DNA of 64,000 bases from Arenimonas composti TR7-09 = DSM 18010 (lineage in GTDB: Bacteria; Pseudomonadota; Gammaproteobacteria; Xanthomonadales; Xanthomonadaceae): the NCBI RefSeq assembly GCF_000426365.1, contig NZ_AUFF01000001.1, positions 372,001-436,000 on the forward strand, read 5' to 3'. Made by a program: the position numbers and the translations under genes. Under the pieces are notes generated by a model, which searched no databases, was not told the origin of the DNA, and saw only the letters and a list, made by a program, of their open reading frames with translations. Of this stretch, positions 38,154 through 47,977 are shown piece after piece. Every line of letters starts with the position of its first letter. Positions within the stretch are counted from its first letter, which is position 1.

Positions 38154-40925
38154 TCACTCCTGACGGGGCGGGGTCGGGGCGATACGGCCGACGACGACCA
38201 GCAACATGCCGACGGCGAGGAACGAGACGATGCCGGTGAGGTTGCCGAGGTGGCTGCGGTCGATCAGCAGCAACTTCGCCAGCACCACGCCGAGCAGCAG
38301 CGCGCCGGCCCACCACAGCGCCCGGTTGCGCCGCAACGAACCGAGGATCCAGGCGGTGACGCCGGCGATGCACCAGGCCACCGTCAGCGCCGTCTGGGTG
38401 GTGCCCGAGCTCAGGATCGACGGCGACCACGGCAGCGCCGCGAAGTGATGGCAGCTGCGCAGCACCATCATCGTCAGCGTCAGGAAGGCGGCCAGCGACC
38501 AGAACGGCCACAACGCGGTGCTGCCACGGCCGTCCCGCAGTCGCGCCGCAGCGAGCACGAGGCCGCCGATCAGCATCAGCTCCAGCGGATTGGCGACCGG
38601 CAGGAAGCGCAGCGGTGTCGCCAGGCCGGGGCGGAACTGCGCCGACAGCCACACCAGGCCGAGCAGGACCCCGGCGATGCCCAGCCAGGTCCGCCGCCAG
38701 CGCGCGAAGTCATCGACGTCCAGCGGCCACGCCGCCAGCGCCGGGCGCCGCCAGGCCAGCAGGAACAGCGCCAGCAGCGGCGCCACCCCCGCCGGCGGCC
38801 ACCAGCCGTCGCCGAGGCCGAGGCGCTCGGCGGCCAGCCGCCACAGGCTGGCGCCCGCACCGAAGGCGAAGCTCAGCAGCACGCCGATGTGTGCGGCAGG
38901 CAGCCAGGCGCTGCCCGGATCGCGCAGCGCGCGCAGCGACAGCAGCAAGGCGGCGACCACGGCCCACCAGGCCGCCAGCGGCGCGTCGAACCAGGTCGCC
39001 GCGAGCGGCCAGGCGTCGGGAGCGACCGCTGGCAGGTGCTGGTCGAGGGCGGCGATCGCCAGTGGCAGCGCCAGCACCGACGCCATCCCGGTGGTCCAGC
39101 CGAGGCGCGGCCACTGCAGCGGTCGTCGCAGCAGGGCGGCGAGCACGGCGCTGACCGCCGCGAACACGCCGAGGGCGGTTTCCATCTGCACGTCCGGCAG
39201 GTTCAGCTCGATCTCGCGGATGCCGAAAGCCGCCCACCAGGCCAGGCCGACCAGGTAGGCGATCACCGCCACCGGCGCGTCGCGCCCGGCGCGGTCGTGG
39301 ACCAGCGCGGTGCCGAGCCAGGCCAGTGCCAGCACGAGCAGGTTCATCGCCCAGCCGTTGAGCACGAAGGGGCCGGCCGCATCGAAGCTGCCCGCCGAGT
39401 CGATGATCGCGACACCGAGTGCGCCGCAGGCCAGCACCAGCAGCGCGAGGCCGGACCAGCGCGTCAGCCAGCGCTGCTGGCGCAGGCCCAGCCAGACCAT
39501 GCCCAGGCCCTGCAGCGCCCACGCCGACGACGTCCAGCGCGCCGTCAGCGCCAGCGGCACCGCCAGGGTCACGAACACGACGCCGAGCGCGGCGCTGCTC
39601 TGCGCCAGCGTGCGCAGCCGCGGTTCGCGCCGCGCCCACAGCGCCAGGCCGGTGTAGATCGCCGCGACCACGACCGCGCTCGCGGCCAGGCCCATGCGGT
39701 CGCCCTCGAGCAGGCCGACCTGGGCCGGGAAAGCCAGCAGCGGCGTACCGAACAGCAGGCTGCCGTCGACCGGCGCGTTGCGGCCCTTGCCGCGCAGCGC
39801 GTACAGCACCGGAATGCCGACGTAGAACAGGAAGAACAGCACCAGGAAGGGTTCGACCGTCGCGAACAGCTCCGGCCGGTAGTACTTCGCGCCCCATAGC
39901 CCGCCGATCGCGAAGGTGAAGAGGAAGCCGATCAGGTTCAGCGCCCGCCACGGCCGCGCCCAGGCGATGCCGAACACCGCGGCATTGAGCAGCGCGTAAT
40001 ACGAGAACAGCGCGACGTGGTTGCCGCTGCCGGTCGAGATCAGCACCGGCGCCAGATAGCCGCCGATGAAGCCGAGCACCGCCAGCGCCACCGCGTTCTG
40101 CCGCACCGCGAGCACGCTGGCGCCGGCGACGAGCGCGACCACCAGCGCGAAGGCCGGCAGCGCCGGCAGCACGTGGTAGAGCCGGAACGCCGCGAACACC
40201 GTCAACAGCAGCACGCCGATCGCGCCGCCCTGCAGACTCAGTCCGAACACCGGCCGTTCGCGCACGTTCTTCAGGCCCCAGACCAGGCCGGCGATGGCGC
40301 CCGCGGCGATGCCGGCGAGGCGGAACTCGATCGGCAGGCGCAGCCAGCCCGCATCCGCCGCGTACTTCAGCGCCGCGGCGACGCCGAACATGATCACCAG
40401 CAGGCCGATCTTCACCGGCACGTTGCCCTCGAACAGCCAGCCGCGAACGGTGGCGACGAGCTTTTCGAGGATGTCCGGCTCCGGCGCGGCGCGACGCATC
40501 GGCGGCGGTGCCACGCGCGCCGGGGTCGGCAGCGGTTGCGGCGAGGCCGGACCGGCGGGCTGCGGTGGGGTTTGTATTGGTGCCGGCGTCGACGGCGCGA
40601 TCCCGGGCGAGCTTGCCGGTGCCGGCGAGGGCGGCCGCTGGGCCGGGGCTGCGTCGGCCGGTGGAGATGCCGGCACCGGTTCCGGCACGGCCGCGGGGGC
40701 GGACGCGGCCTCCGCCGGCGTGCCCGGTGCGGCCGGCGGCGCCTGCATCCGCTGCAGCACGGTCTCCACCGCGGTGAGGCGGCCGAGCGCGGCGCGCAGC
40801 GCGGTCTCGGCGTGGGCGAGCTGGCGCGACAGCGCGCGCATGCGCATGCCCAGCACGAGGGTGTAGATCACGAAGCCGACGGCGGCGAGCAGCACCACCA
40901 CCAGGATGAACACCAGCGCTTCCAT
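38154..40925 (-). CDS. DUF2339 polytopic membrane protein
   Basis: 923 residues from ATG 40925 (GGGGAGG upstream; five codons earlier there is another Met without such a site). N-terminal membrane anchor with a coiled coil (about 25-62), a Pro/Ala-rich linker (about 65-145), then more than 20 hydrophobic segments to the end (...GIVSFLAVGMLLVVVGRIAP). Function unknown; envelope or cell-surface-related roles have been suggested for the family. It is followed by DUF3999. Confidence 0.88.
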   Translation of the reverse strand: MEALVFILVVVLLAAVGFVIYTLVLGMRMRALSRQLAHAETALRAALGRLTAVETVLQRMQAPPAAPGTPAEAASAPAAVPEPVPASPPADAAPAQRPPSPAPASSPGIAPSTPAPIQTPPQPAGPASPQPLPTPARVAPPPMRRAAPEPDILEKLVATVRGWLFEGNVPVKIGLLVIMFGVAAALKYAADAGWLRLPIEFRLAGIAAGAIAGLVWGLKNVRERPVFGLSLQGGAIGVLLLTVFAAFRLYHVLPALPAFALVVALVAGASVLAVRQNAVALAVLGFIGGYLAPVLISTGSGNHVALFSYYALLNAAVFGIAWARPWRALNLIGFLFTFAIGGLWGAKYYRPELFATVEPFLVLFFLFYVGIPVLYALRGKGRNAPVDGSLLFGTPLLAFPAQVGLLEGDRMGLAASAVVVAAIYTGLALWARREPRLRTLAQSSAALGVVFVTLAVPLALTARWTSSAWALQGLGMVWLGLRQQRWLTRWSGLALLVLACGALGVAIIDSAGSFDAAGPFVLNGWAMNLLVLALAWLGTALVHDRAGRDAPVAVIAYLVGLAWWAAFGIREIELNLPDVQMETALGVFAAVSAVLAALLRRPLQWPRLGWTTGMASVLALPLAIAALDQHLPAVAPDAWPLAATWFDAPLAAWWAVVAALLLSLRALRDPGSAWLPAAHIGVLLSFAFGAGASLWRLAAERLGLGDGWWPPAGVAPLLALFLLAWRRPALAAWPLDVDDFARWRRTWLGIAGVLLGLVWLSAQFRPGLATPLRFLPVANPLELMLIGGLVLAAARLRDGRGSTALWPFWSLAAFLTLTMMVLRSCHHFAALPWSPSILSSGTTQTALTVAWCIAGVTAWILGSLRRNRALWWAGALLLGVVLAKLLLIDRSHLGNLTGIVSFLAVGMLLVVVGRIAPTPPRQE

Positions 40926-41065
40926 GCCGCCTCCCCGCAATCACGGATGCGCCGCAGTGTATCCGCCGGCATGGAGAACCGTTGCGCCGGCCGCGGCGGC
41001 GGCAGCAGCCGAGCCGAAGCGGTGCACGCGGCGATACCGGCGCACGTGGAGTTCGGAAACCGGAC

Positions 41066-41096
41066 AGAAGAACGCCGCCCGGAGGCGGCGTTTTCA
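41066..41096 (-). terminator. Terminator of tRNA-Pro
   Basis: AACGCCGCC (41071-41079) / GGCGGCGTT (41084-41092) with a 4-nt loop; on the minus strand it is followed by CTTCT. Lies 11 bases past the tRNA 3' end. Confidence 0.75.
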
Positions 41097-41103
41097 GGAA
41101 CTC

Positions 41104-41180
41104 TGGTCGGGGAGACAGGATTTGAACCTGCGACTTCTACGTCCCGAACGTAGCGCTCTACCAGGCTGAGCTACACCCCG
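41104..41180 (-). tRNA. tRNA-Pro (anticodon CGG)
   Basis: Seventy-seven bases with encoded CCA. C1-G72 pair and A73 as in tRNA-Pro, D-arm GCTC...GAGC with the extra loop base, anticodon stem CTACG/CGTAG around TTCGGGA (CGG), T-arm GCAGG-TTCAAAT-CCTGT. One T-T mismatch is seen in the acceptor (6-67). Own promoter and terminator. Confidence 0.95.
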
Positions 41181-41196
41181 TGGATCAGAGCCGGCG

Positions 41197-41225
41197 ATTT
41201 TAGGGGCTCCCCGCGGACTCGGCAA
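41197..41225 (-). promoter_or_regulatory. Promoter of tRNA-Pro
   Basis: Minus strand TTGCCG (41225-41220), 17-base spacer, TAAAAT (41202-41197), about 16 bases upstream of the mature tRNA 5' end. Confidence 0.7.
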
Positions 41226-41406
41226 GTCCTTTCTGCATGAGATTGAAGGCCTCGCGCGAAGCGTGGGGTTCGCGGCGCGCGGAGTTCGCGAAGCGGCGAT
41301 GGCGTCGATGCCCGGCCCCGCGCCGATCCACCCACCGCGACGCCTATCTCCTACCTCGTACGAACTACCTCCTACAATGCCCCGTCCACCCGCCGGAGTC
41401 GTCCCC

Positions 41407-42783
41407 TTGATCAAGCCCCGCACCCCGCCCGGGGTCATGGAGCTGCTGCCCCGTGACCAGATCGCCTTCCAGCGCATGCTGGACACGATCCGCCGCGTCT
41501 ACGAATCCTTCGGCTTCCTGCCGGTGGAGACGCCGGTGTTCGAGCTCAGCGAGGTGCTGCTTACCAAGACCGGCGGCGAGACCGAGCGCCAGGTCTATTT
41601 CGTGCAGTCGACCGGCGCGCTGGCGCAGGGCGCCGAGGGCTTGCCGGAAATGGCGCTGCGTTTCGATCTCACGGTGCCGCTGGCACGTTACGTCGCCGAG
41701 CACGAGCATGCGCTGGCGTTCCCGTTCCGGCGCTACCAGATCCAGCGCGTCTACCGCGGCGAGCGCGCCCAGCGCGGCCGCTTCCGCGAGTTCTACCAGT
41801 GCGACATCGACGTGATCGGCAAGGACACGCTCGGCGTGCGCCACGACGCCGAGATGCCGGCGGTGATCCACCGCGTCTTCAGCGAGCTCGGCGTCGGGGC
41901 GTTCACCATCCAGCTCAACAACCGCAAGCTGCTGCGCGGCTTCTTCGCCGGCCTCGGCATCGCCGACGGCGAACGGCAGGCGCTGGTGCTGCGCGAGATC
42001 GACAAGCTCGACAAGCGCGGCGCCGAGGCGGTGGCGGCGACGCTGCAGGCCGAGCCGTTCGCGCTGGCCGCCGACGTGGTCGCGAAGATCATGGACTTCG
42101 TGCAGTTCCGGTCGCGCACGCAGGCCGAGGCGCTGGCGAAGCTCGACCAGCTGGCGGGCGAGGGCAGCGATGCCGACCTCGCCGCCGGCATCGCCGAGCT
42201 GCGCGAGGTGCTGCGCATGCTGCAGGCCCAGGGCGTGCCGGAAAGCGACTACGCGCTGAACTTCGCGATCGCGCGTGGCCTGGACTACTACACCGGCACC
42301 GTCTACGAAACGATCCTCGACGACCACCCGCAGGTCGGCTCGGTCTGCAGCGGCGGTCGCTACGACAACCTCGCCGGCAGCTACACGAAGTCGAAGCTGC
42401 CCGGCGTCGGCATCTCGATCGGCGCGACGCGGCTGTTCTGGCAGCTGCGCGAGGCCGGCATCATCGCCGCCGCCGAATCCTCGGTGCAGGTGCTGGTCGC
42501 GCTGATGGCCGACGAAGGCGTCGCCGACGCGCTCGACATCGCCCGTCGCCTGCGCGCGGCCGGTCTCGCCACCGAAGTGCAGCTCGAGCCGCGCAAGCTG
42601 CAGAAACAGTTCCAGTACGCCGACAAGGCCGGCATCCCCTTCGTCGCGCTGCAGGGCGAGGACGAGGCCGCCCGCGGCGTCGTGCGGATCAAGGACCTGC
42701 GCACCCAGGAACAGTTCGACGTGCCGCGCGAGGACCCCGCGCCGGCGATCGTCGCCCGCCTGCAGGCGGAGGTGACGCGATGA
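41407..42783 (+). CDS. hisS: Histidyl-tRNA synthetase
   Basis: 458 residues. I chose TTG 41407 because it gives the conserved N-terminus (M)[17 protein letters not shown] and has GGAG (41395-41398) 8 bases before it. An ATG at 41377 lies inside a -10-like TACAAT (41373-41378) and has no ribosome site. Class II motifs: [28 protein letters not shown] (motif 2), ARGLDYYTG (His-specific) and [11 protein letters not shown] (motif 3), followed by the anticodon domain. Coupled to the following ammonia-lyase by ATGA. Confidence 0.94.
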   Translation: MIKPRTPPGVMELLPRDQIAFQRMLDTIRRVYESFGFLPVETPVFELSEVLLTKTGGETERQVYFVQSTGALAQGAEGLPEMALRFDLTVPLARYVAEHEHALAFPFRRYQIQRVYRGERAQRGRFREFYQCDIDVIGKDTLGVRHDAEMPAVIHRVFSELGVGAFTIQLNNRKLLRGFFAGLGIADGERQALVLREIDKLDKRGAEAVAATLQAEPFALAADVVAKIMDFVQFRSRTQAEALAKLDQLAGEGSDADLAAGIAELREVLRMLQAQGVPESDYALNFAIARGLDYYTGTVYETILDDHPQVGSVCSGGRYDNLAGSYTKSKLPGVGISIGATRLFWQLREAGIIAAAESSVQVLVALMADEGVADALDIARRLRAAGLATEVQLEPRKLQKQFQYADKAGIPFVALQGEDEAARGVVRIKDLRTQEQFDVPREDPAPAIVARLQAEVTR

Positions 42784-44678
42784 AGCCGATCACCCTCGAC
42801 GGCCGCAGCCTGCACCGCGCCCAGGTCGCCGAGATCGCGCACGGCGCACAGGTGCGGCTGGAACCGGCGCAGCTGGAGGCGGTGGCGCGCGCCGCCGACT
42901 TCCTCGCCGAACAGGTGCGCCGCGAACAGCCGATCTACGGCGTGTCCACCGGCTTCGGCAGCAATGCCGACAAGCTGCTCGGCAACCGCCGCCTGCGCGA
43001 CGGTATCGCCGGCGCGCCGCCGCAGCACGAGACCGTGCTCGAGGAGCTGCAGCACAACCTGATCGTCACCCACGCCGTCTGCGTCGGCGAGCCGTTCGCG
43101 CCGGACGTGGTGCGGGCGATGCTGGCGATCCGCATCAACACGCTGATGAAGGGCCATTCCGGCATCCGCGTGCAGACACTCGAGGCGCTGACCGCCATGC
43201 TCAATGCCGGCGTCGTGCCGGTGGTGCCGCGCAAGGGTTCGGTCGGTGCCAGTGGTGATCTCGCGCCGCTGTCGCATCTGGCGATCGTGCTGCTCGGCGG
43301 CGGCGAGGCCTTCTTCCAGGGCGAGCGCCTGCCGGGCGCGATCGCGCTGGAGCGTGCCGGGCTGGCGCCGGTGACGCTGTCGCACAAGGAAGGCCTGGCA
43401 CTGAACAACGGCACCGCGCAGATGCTGGCGACCGCGGTGCTGGCGATCGAGCGACTCGAGGAGCTCTGCGACACCGCCGACCTCGCTGCGGCGATGACGA
43501 TCGACGCGTTCGCCGGCCGCAGCAACGCCTTCGCCGAGAAGGTGCATGCGCTGCGTCCGCATCCGGGCCAGGTGCATGCCGCGGCGCATCTGCGCGCGCT
43601 GCTCGCGGGCTCGACGCTGGCCGACATCGCCTATCACGTGGTGCCGCGCTTCCGGACCTGGCAGGCCGACAGCTGGGTGAAGCCCGAACAGCAGGCGCTC
43701 GGCTTCGACATCGGCTGGGAATGGGTGCCGCCGGCGATGCGCGCCGGTCGCGAGAAGTTCTACCAGCGCTACCGCCCGTTCCGCGGCGGCAAGAAGCACC
43801 AGCCGCAGGACAGCTACTCGCTGCGCTGCGTGCCGCAGGTGCACGGCGCCGTGCGCGATGCGCTCGAGCAGGCGAAGCGGGTGGTCGACGTCGAGCTCAA
43901 CGCGGTCACCGACAACCCGCTGCTGTTCCCGGACGATCCCGGCGCCGAGGTCGAGGACAAGGTCGTCAGCGCCGGCCACTTCCACGGCATGCCGCTGGCG
44001 CTGGTGCTGAGCTACCTGAAGGCGGCGATCCCGACCCTCGCCGCGATCAGCGAGCGGCGCCTGAACAAGCTGGTCGACCCGGCGACGAACGACGGCCTGC
44101 CGCCGTTCCTGATCGGCAACGAGGACGGTACCGAGTCGGGCTTCATGATCGTGCAGTACACCGCCGCCGCGCTGGTGAACGATCTCGCCAGCCGCGCGCA
44201 TCCGGCCAGCGTGTATTCGATCCCGACCAGCGCGAACGCCGAGGACCACGTGTCGATGGGCGCCAATGAGGGCCGGCACGTGCTGGAGATGTGCACCGAC
44301 CTCGCGCACGTGCTGGCGCTGGAGCTGTACACCGCGGCGCAGGCGCTCGACTACCGCCGCGACATGATCGCCGCCGGACGCACGCTGGCGCACGCCGGCG
44401 TCGACGCGCTGGCGGCGAAGGTCGCGAACGCACCGGCGCCGGGCCACCCCGACCGCGACGCGTTCCTGGCCGATGTCGCCGGCCTGCGCGAGGACCTGCT
44501 CGTGGCCGACGACTTCGTGCCCGGCACGGCGGTCGCGGCCGCCTGGGCGGCGCTGCGCGAAGCGATCCCGTTCATGCCGCGCGACCGGGCGATGGACGGC
44601 GACGTCGCCCGTGCCCTGCGGCTGGTCGAGGAAGGCACGGTGCTCGCCGCCGCCAGGGCGGCGCTCAGCGACCTGTAG
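42780..44678 (+). CDS. hutH: Histidine/aromatic amino acid ammonia-lyase, long form
   Basis: 632 residues, about 120 more than ordinary HutH. The MIO-cofactor triad is in [16 protein letters not shown] (Ala-Ser-Gly about 154-156). Other family blocks: [61 protein letters not shown] and [10 protein letters not shown]. Extra sequence of about 50-60 residues ([13 protein letters not shown]... [11 protein letters not shown]) sits before QDSYSLR. The selectivity region VTHAV resembles HAL (His after Ser/Thr) more than TAL, but substrate is not certain. No other hut genes are present. Its stop TAG lies inside a REP element. Confidence 0.85.
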   Translation: MKPITLDGRSLHRAQVAEIAHGAQVRLEPAQLEAVARAADFLAEQVRREQPIYGVSTGFGSNADKLLGNRRLRDGIAGAPPQHETVLEELQHNLIVTHAVCVGEPFAPDVVRAMLAIRINTLMKGHSGIRVQTLEALTAMLNAGVVPVVPRKGSVGASGDLAPLSHLAIVLLGGGEAFFQGERLPGAIALERAGLAPVTLSHKEGLALNNGTAQMLATAVLAIERLEELCDTADLAAAMTIDAFAGRSNAFAEKVHALRPHPGQVHAAAHLRALLAGSTLADIAYHVVPRFRTWQADSWVKPEQQALGFDIGWEWVPPAMRAGREKFYQRYRPFRGGKKHQPQDSYSLRCVPQVHGAVRDALEQAKRVVDVELNAVTDNPLLFPDDPGAEVEDKVVSAGHFHGMPLALVLSYLKAAIPTLAAISERRLNKLVDPATNDGLPPFLIGNEDGTESGFMIVQYTAAALVNDLASRAHPASVYSIPTSANAEDHVSMGANEGRHVLEMCTDLAHVLALELYTAAQALDYRRDMIAAGRTLAHAGVDALAAKVANAPAPGHPDRDAFLADVAGLREDLLVADDFVPGTAVAAAWAALREAIPFMPRDRAMDGDVARALRLVEEGTVLAAARAALSDL

Positions 44679-44820
44679 GAGCGGCTTCAGCCGCGATGCT
44701 CTCGGCCATGCAAAACCATCGCGGCTGAAGCCGCTCCTACGCGTTTCGTGCGAAGGCATCGCGGCTGAAGCCGCTCCTACGCGTTTCGTGCGCAGGCATC
44801 GCGGCTGAAGCCGCTCCTAC
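44675..44820. repeat. REP cluster between hutH and the diguanylate cyclase gene
   Basis: Four REP copies: GTAGGAGCGGCTTCAGCCGC... at 44675-44699 (forward), then three inverted copies at 44717-44740, 44756-44780 and 44796-44820. The last two sit in 40-base tandem units (44741-44780 and 44781-44820) that differ at one base. The first and last copies supply the TAG stop codons of the two convergent genes. Each forms a stable hairpin, so the cluster likely ends or protects both transcripts. Confidence 0.9.
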
Positions 44821-46556
44821 AGGCTGGTTTCGAAGGCGACCTGTACGCAGTTGCGCCCGCGGTTCTTCGCCGCATAGAGCGCGTCGTCGGCGCGGTGCAG
44901 GGCATCGTCGACGCGGGCCCCGTCGCCGGCGCGAACCACGTGGATGCCGATGCTGGTGCTCAGCGGGATCTGGCTGCCGGCGTAGCGCACCGGATCGGCG
45001 CAGACGCGCAGGCGCAGGCGCTCGGCGAGCTGGATCGCCGCCTCGCCGTCGACATCGGGCACGACCGCGACGAATTCCTCGCCGCCGAAACGCGCGAGCA
45101 GGCCGCCGTGCGGGCCGAGCGTCTCCTCGAGGCAGCGGCCCATCCAGCGCAGGCATTCGTCGCCGGCCAGGTGACCCCAGGTGTCGTTGACGTCCTTGAA
45201 GTGGTCGAGGTCGAGCAGCATCACCGTCAGCGGCCGCCGGGTCTCGGCGGCATCGTGCAGCTGGTGTTCGAACATCTCGCGGAAATGCCGGCGGTTGAAC
45301 AGGCCGGTCAGGGCGTCGCGGCGGCTGGATTCGCGCAGGCGCTGGTTGGCTTCGGCGAGCTGCTCCAGCGCGGTGCTCAGTTCGGAGGTGCGGCGGGCGA
45401 CGTGTCGCTCGAGCTGCTCGTTGTGTTCGCGCACCAGCCGCTCGTTCTCGAAGCGCAGGCGGGCATAACGGAACGCGAGCGCGAACGACAACAGGATCAT
45501 CTCCAGCGCCGAACCGAGCTGGATGCCGTACTCGGTGATGAAGGTCTTCGGCAGCACGCCGAACGACACCGAGGCGTAGAACGCGGTGCCGAGCAGCAGG
45601 AAGGCCCAGGCGGTCAGGAAGATCTTCGCCGGCGCATAGCCGTGGCGGATCGCGTTCACCGCCACCGTCAGGATGAACAGCACGCCGGGGAACACCGCCA
45701 GCGTCATCGGCAGCACCGCCATCCGGTACTCGAGCACGAAGGCGGCGAGCCCCATCAGCGCGAAGAAGGCGATGAAGCCGAGCGAGATCCGGTCCGCCAG
45801 CGGCTGCCGCTCGCGCAGTTCGAGGAAGGCGCGGCAGAACTGGTGCATCACCACTTGGCTCAGTGCCATCGACAGCGGAATCGCCAGATTGGCCAGCCGC
45901 GGCGAGTCCGGCCACAGGTATTCGAAGGCCAGGCCGTTCAGGCAGAACATCACCAGCCCGAAGCCGCTGACGTGCAGCGTGTACCAGAGATAGCCCGGGT
46001 CGCGCAGGGTCAGCCAGAGCACGAGGTTGTAGGCCAGCAGCGCCAGCAGGATGCCGTAGAACAGGCCGATGCCGAGCTGCATGTCGCGCTCCATCTCGGC
46101 GAAGGCCTTCGGCGTGTACAGCGTCATCGGCGCCTGCAGCGAACTGCGGCTGGCGACCCGCACGAGCAGATCGACCTCGCTGCGCTGCGGCAGCGCGATC
46201 CAGAAGTTCGGGTGCCGGTAGCGGATGCTGCGGGCGCTGAAGGGCAGGGTGTCGCCGGACGCCATGTGCTCGATGCGGCCGTCGGGATAGCGCAGGTACA
46301 CGTCGACCTGGTCGACCAGCGGATAGTCGAGCACCAGCAGCCAGCGTTCCTCCCGGCGGTCATGGTTGAACAGCTCGGCATGGAACCAGATGGCGCCGTC
46401 GCGGAAACCGAAGGTCGGCCTGCCGCCGGGCAGGGGCGCGAACAGTCCGCGGGCCTGGCGCGCGAACATCGCCGCCGCGTCGGCGTCGCCATCGGGGTCG
46501 GCGGCGTGGGTGAGATGCGGGGCGAGGTCGAGCTGCTCCCGGCCCGGATCGAGCAC
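44817..46556 (-). CDS. Diguanylate cyclase with 7TMR-DISM sensor
   Basis: At least 579 residues. Extracellular DISMED2-type beta domain (about 10-150), seven hydrophobic segments (about 160-365), a coiled coil (about 370-410) and GGDEF domain with intact RFGGEEF (about 495-501). The RxxD inhibitory site is absent (GPHGG at that position), so no product feedback is expected. GTG 46556 is the first ordinary start, but the same frame extends upstream into a clear signal peptide (FRLPSLLVWLLLLVAPAGWA) lacking ATG/GTG/TTG; ATC at 46634 sits 6 bases after GGAGG. The true start may be there. The stop is inside a REP element. Confidence 0.88.
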   Translation of the reverse strand: MLDPGREQLDLAPHLTHAADPDGDADAAAMFARQARGLFAPLPGGRPTFGFRDGAIWFHAELFNHDRREERWLLVLDYPLVDQVDVYLRYPDGRIEHMASGDTLPFSARSIRYRHPNFWIALPQRSEVDLLVRVASRSSLQAPMTLYTPKAFAEMERDMQLGIGLFYGILLALLAYNLVLWLTLRDPGYLWYTLHVSGFGLVMFCLNGLAFEYLWPDSPRLANLAIPLSMALSQVVMHQFCRAFLELRERQPLADRISLGFIAFFALMGLAAFVLEYRMAVLPMTLAVFPGVLFILTVAVNAIRHGYAPAKIFLTAWAFLLLGTAFYASVSFGVLPKTFITEYGIQLGSALEMILLSFALAFRYARLRFENERLVREHNEQLERHVARRTSELSTALEQLAEANQRLRESSRRDALTGLFNRRHFREMFEHQLHDAAETRRPLTVMLLDLDHFKDVNDTWGHLAGDECLRWMGRCLEETLGPHGGLLARFGGEEFVAVVPDVDGEAAIQLAERLRLRVCADPVRYAGSQIPLSTSIGIHVVRAGDGARVDDALHRADDALYAAKNRGRNCVQVAFETSL

Positions 46557-46683
46557 GGCCGCACCCGCCGCCCAGCCCGCGGGGGCGACGAGCAGCAGCA
46601 GCCAGACCAGCAGCGAGGGCAGGCGGAAAGGGATGGCGCACCTCCGGGGAGACGCAACTTTAGTCTGCGGCGCGATTCCTGGC

Positions 46684-46713
46684 TTGCCAATGTACTAATG
46701 CGCTAGTACATTG
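46684..46713 (+). promoter_or_regulatory. TrpR-type operator overlapping the his operon promoter
   Basis: Perfect 10-base inverted repeat CAATGTACTA (46688-46697) / TAGTACATTG (46704-46713) with a 6-base centre. It covers a promoter TTGCCA (46684-46689)-17 bases-TACATT (46707-46712). The core TGTACTA-N6-TAGTACA has the half-sites and spacing of the E. coli TrpR operator (ACTAGTTAACTAGTAC, from memory). The first gene downstream encodes a TrpR-related protein, so autoregulation and repression of hisGDCBHAFI are likely. Confidence 0.8.
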
Positions 46714-46739
46714 CGCCACCCCTGACGCGGTCTTCCGCC

Positions 46740-47087
46740 ATGAAACGACGTGATCCCCGCCCGGACGACGACCGGGCCCTCGACGACCTGATCCAGGCCA
46801 TCCTGACCCTGCGCAGCCCCGGCGAGGTGCGCGCCTTCCTCGAGGACCTGTGCACCCCGGCCGAGCTCGAGGCGATGTCCGACCGCTGGCATGTCGTGCC
46901 GCTGCTGATTGAGGACGTGCCGTACCGGGAGATCCACGACCGCACCGGCGTCAGCGTGACCACGATCGGCCGGGTCGCCCGCTGTCTCGAACTCGGGGCC
47001 GGCGGTTACCGCCTGGTCGCGGAACGCCTCGGTTTCCGGCCGGGCCGCCGCGAGCCGGCGCCCCGCGGGCGGGAGGACGGCCGATGA
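46740..47087 (+). CDS. hisR: TrpR-related repressor (YerC/YecD family), likely histidine regulator
   Basis: 115 residues. The TrpR-type helix-turn-helix is seen as [23 protein letters not shown] followed by [27 protein letters not shown] (about 61-87), with an Arg-rich tail. It is first in the his operon (ATGA overlap with hisG) and lies 26 bases after a TrpR-like operator. A TrpR-family regulator named HisR has been predicted for Xanthomonadales histidine genes (from memory). The symbol is an inference from position; histidine as corepressor is unproven. Confidence 0.82.
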   Translation: MKRRDPRPDDDRALDDLIQAILTLRSPGEVRAFLEDLCTPAELEAMSDRWHVVPLLIEDVPYREIHDRTGVSVTTIGRVARCLELGAGGYRLVAERLGFRPGRREPAPRGREDGR

Positions 47088-47977
47088 GCGCGCCCGAAGG
47101 CGATCGCCTGCGCATCGCCGTGCAGAAGTCCGGCCGCCTCTCGGCGCCGTCGCTGGAACTGCTCACCGCCGTCGGCCTGGGCTTCGCGCCGGCGGGCGAC
47201 CGCCTGTTCTGCGCCGGCGAGAACGCCCCGGTCGACCTGCTGCGGGTGCGCGACGACGACATCCCCGGGCTCGTCGCCGACGGCGGCTGCGACCTCGGCA
47301 TCGTCGGTGCCGACGTGCTCGGCGAATTCGCGGCCGGCGCCGGCGTCCGGCCGCCGTCGCTGCTGCGCGAACTCGGATTCGGCCGCTGCCGGCTGGCGAT
47401 CGCGCTGCCGCAGGGGCTGAACTGGTCGGGCCCGGCGTCGCTGGCCGGCCTGCGCATCGCCACCAGCCACCCGCGTCACCTCGCGGCCTGGTTGCGCGCG
47501 AATGCCGTCGCCGCCGAGATCGTGACGTTGTCCGGCGCGGTCGAGATCGCGCCGCGGCTGGGCCGCGCCGACGCGGTCTGCGACCTGGTGTCCAGCGGCG
47601 CGACCCTGGCCGCGAATGCCCTGCGCGAGGTGGCCACCGTCGCCACCAGCCAGGCCGTGCTGGTCGGGCGCGCCGGTGGGCTCGACGCCGCACGGGCGGC
47701 GATCGCCGGTCCGCTGCTGCAGCGGCTCGATGCGGTGCTCGGCGTGCGCGGCAGCCGGCTGGTGCTCTGCCAGGCGGCGCGCGAGGCGCTGCCGGCGCTG
47801 CTGCCCTTGCTGCCCGAGGTCAGCACCCACACGGTCACCGCGATCGAAGGCGATCCGGAACGGATCAGCCTGCAGGCGCTGTGCCGGCGCGCCCCCGACT
47901 GGCCGGCGCTGGAAGCCCTGCGCGGCGCCGGTGCCCGCGACCTGCTGGTGTTGCCCGTCGAGAGGATGCTGGCATGA
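47084..47977 (+). CDS. hisG: ATP phosphoribosyltransferase (long form)
   Basis: 297 residues; first step of histidine synthesis. Periplasmic-binding-like catalytic domain ([45 protein letters not shown] with the PRPP-binding loop, about 165-180) and a C-terminal ACT-like regulatory domain (about 220-297), so this is the feedback-inhibited homohexameric form that does not need HisZ. Confidence 0.95.
   Translation: MSAPEGDRLRIAVQKSGRLSAPSLELLTAVGLGFAPAGDRLFCAGENAPVDLLRVRDDDIPGLVADGGCDLGIVGADVLGEFAAGAGVRPPSLLRELGFGRCRLAIALPQGLNWSGPASLAGLRIATSHPRHLAAWLRANAVAAEIVTLSGAVEIAPRLGRADAVCDLVSSGATLAANALREVATVATSQAVLVGRAGGLDAARAAIAGPLLQRLDAVLGVRGSRLVLCQAAREALPALLPLLPEVSTHTVTAIEGDPERISLQALCRRAPDWPALEALRGAGARDLLVLPVERMLA

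Noticed and set aside
41263..41406. Longer N-terminus for hisS
   Set aside because: Upstream codons give non-conserved sequence and overlap a -10-like TACAAT; the TTG at 41407 matches the conserved start and has a ribosome site.
44717..44820. CRISPR-like repeat-spacer pattern
   Set aside because: The repeats are REP hairpins and the 'spacers' are nearly identical linkers.
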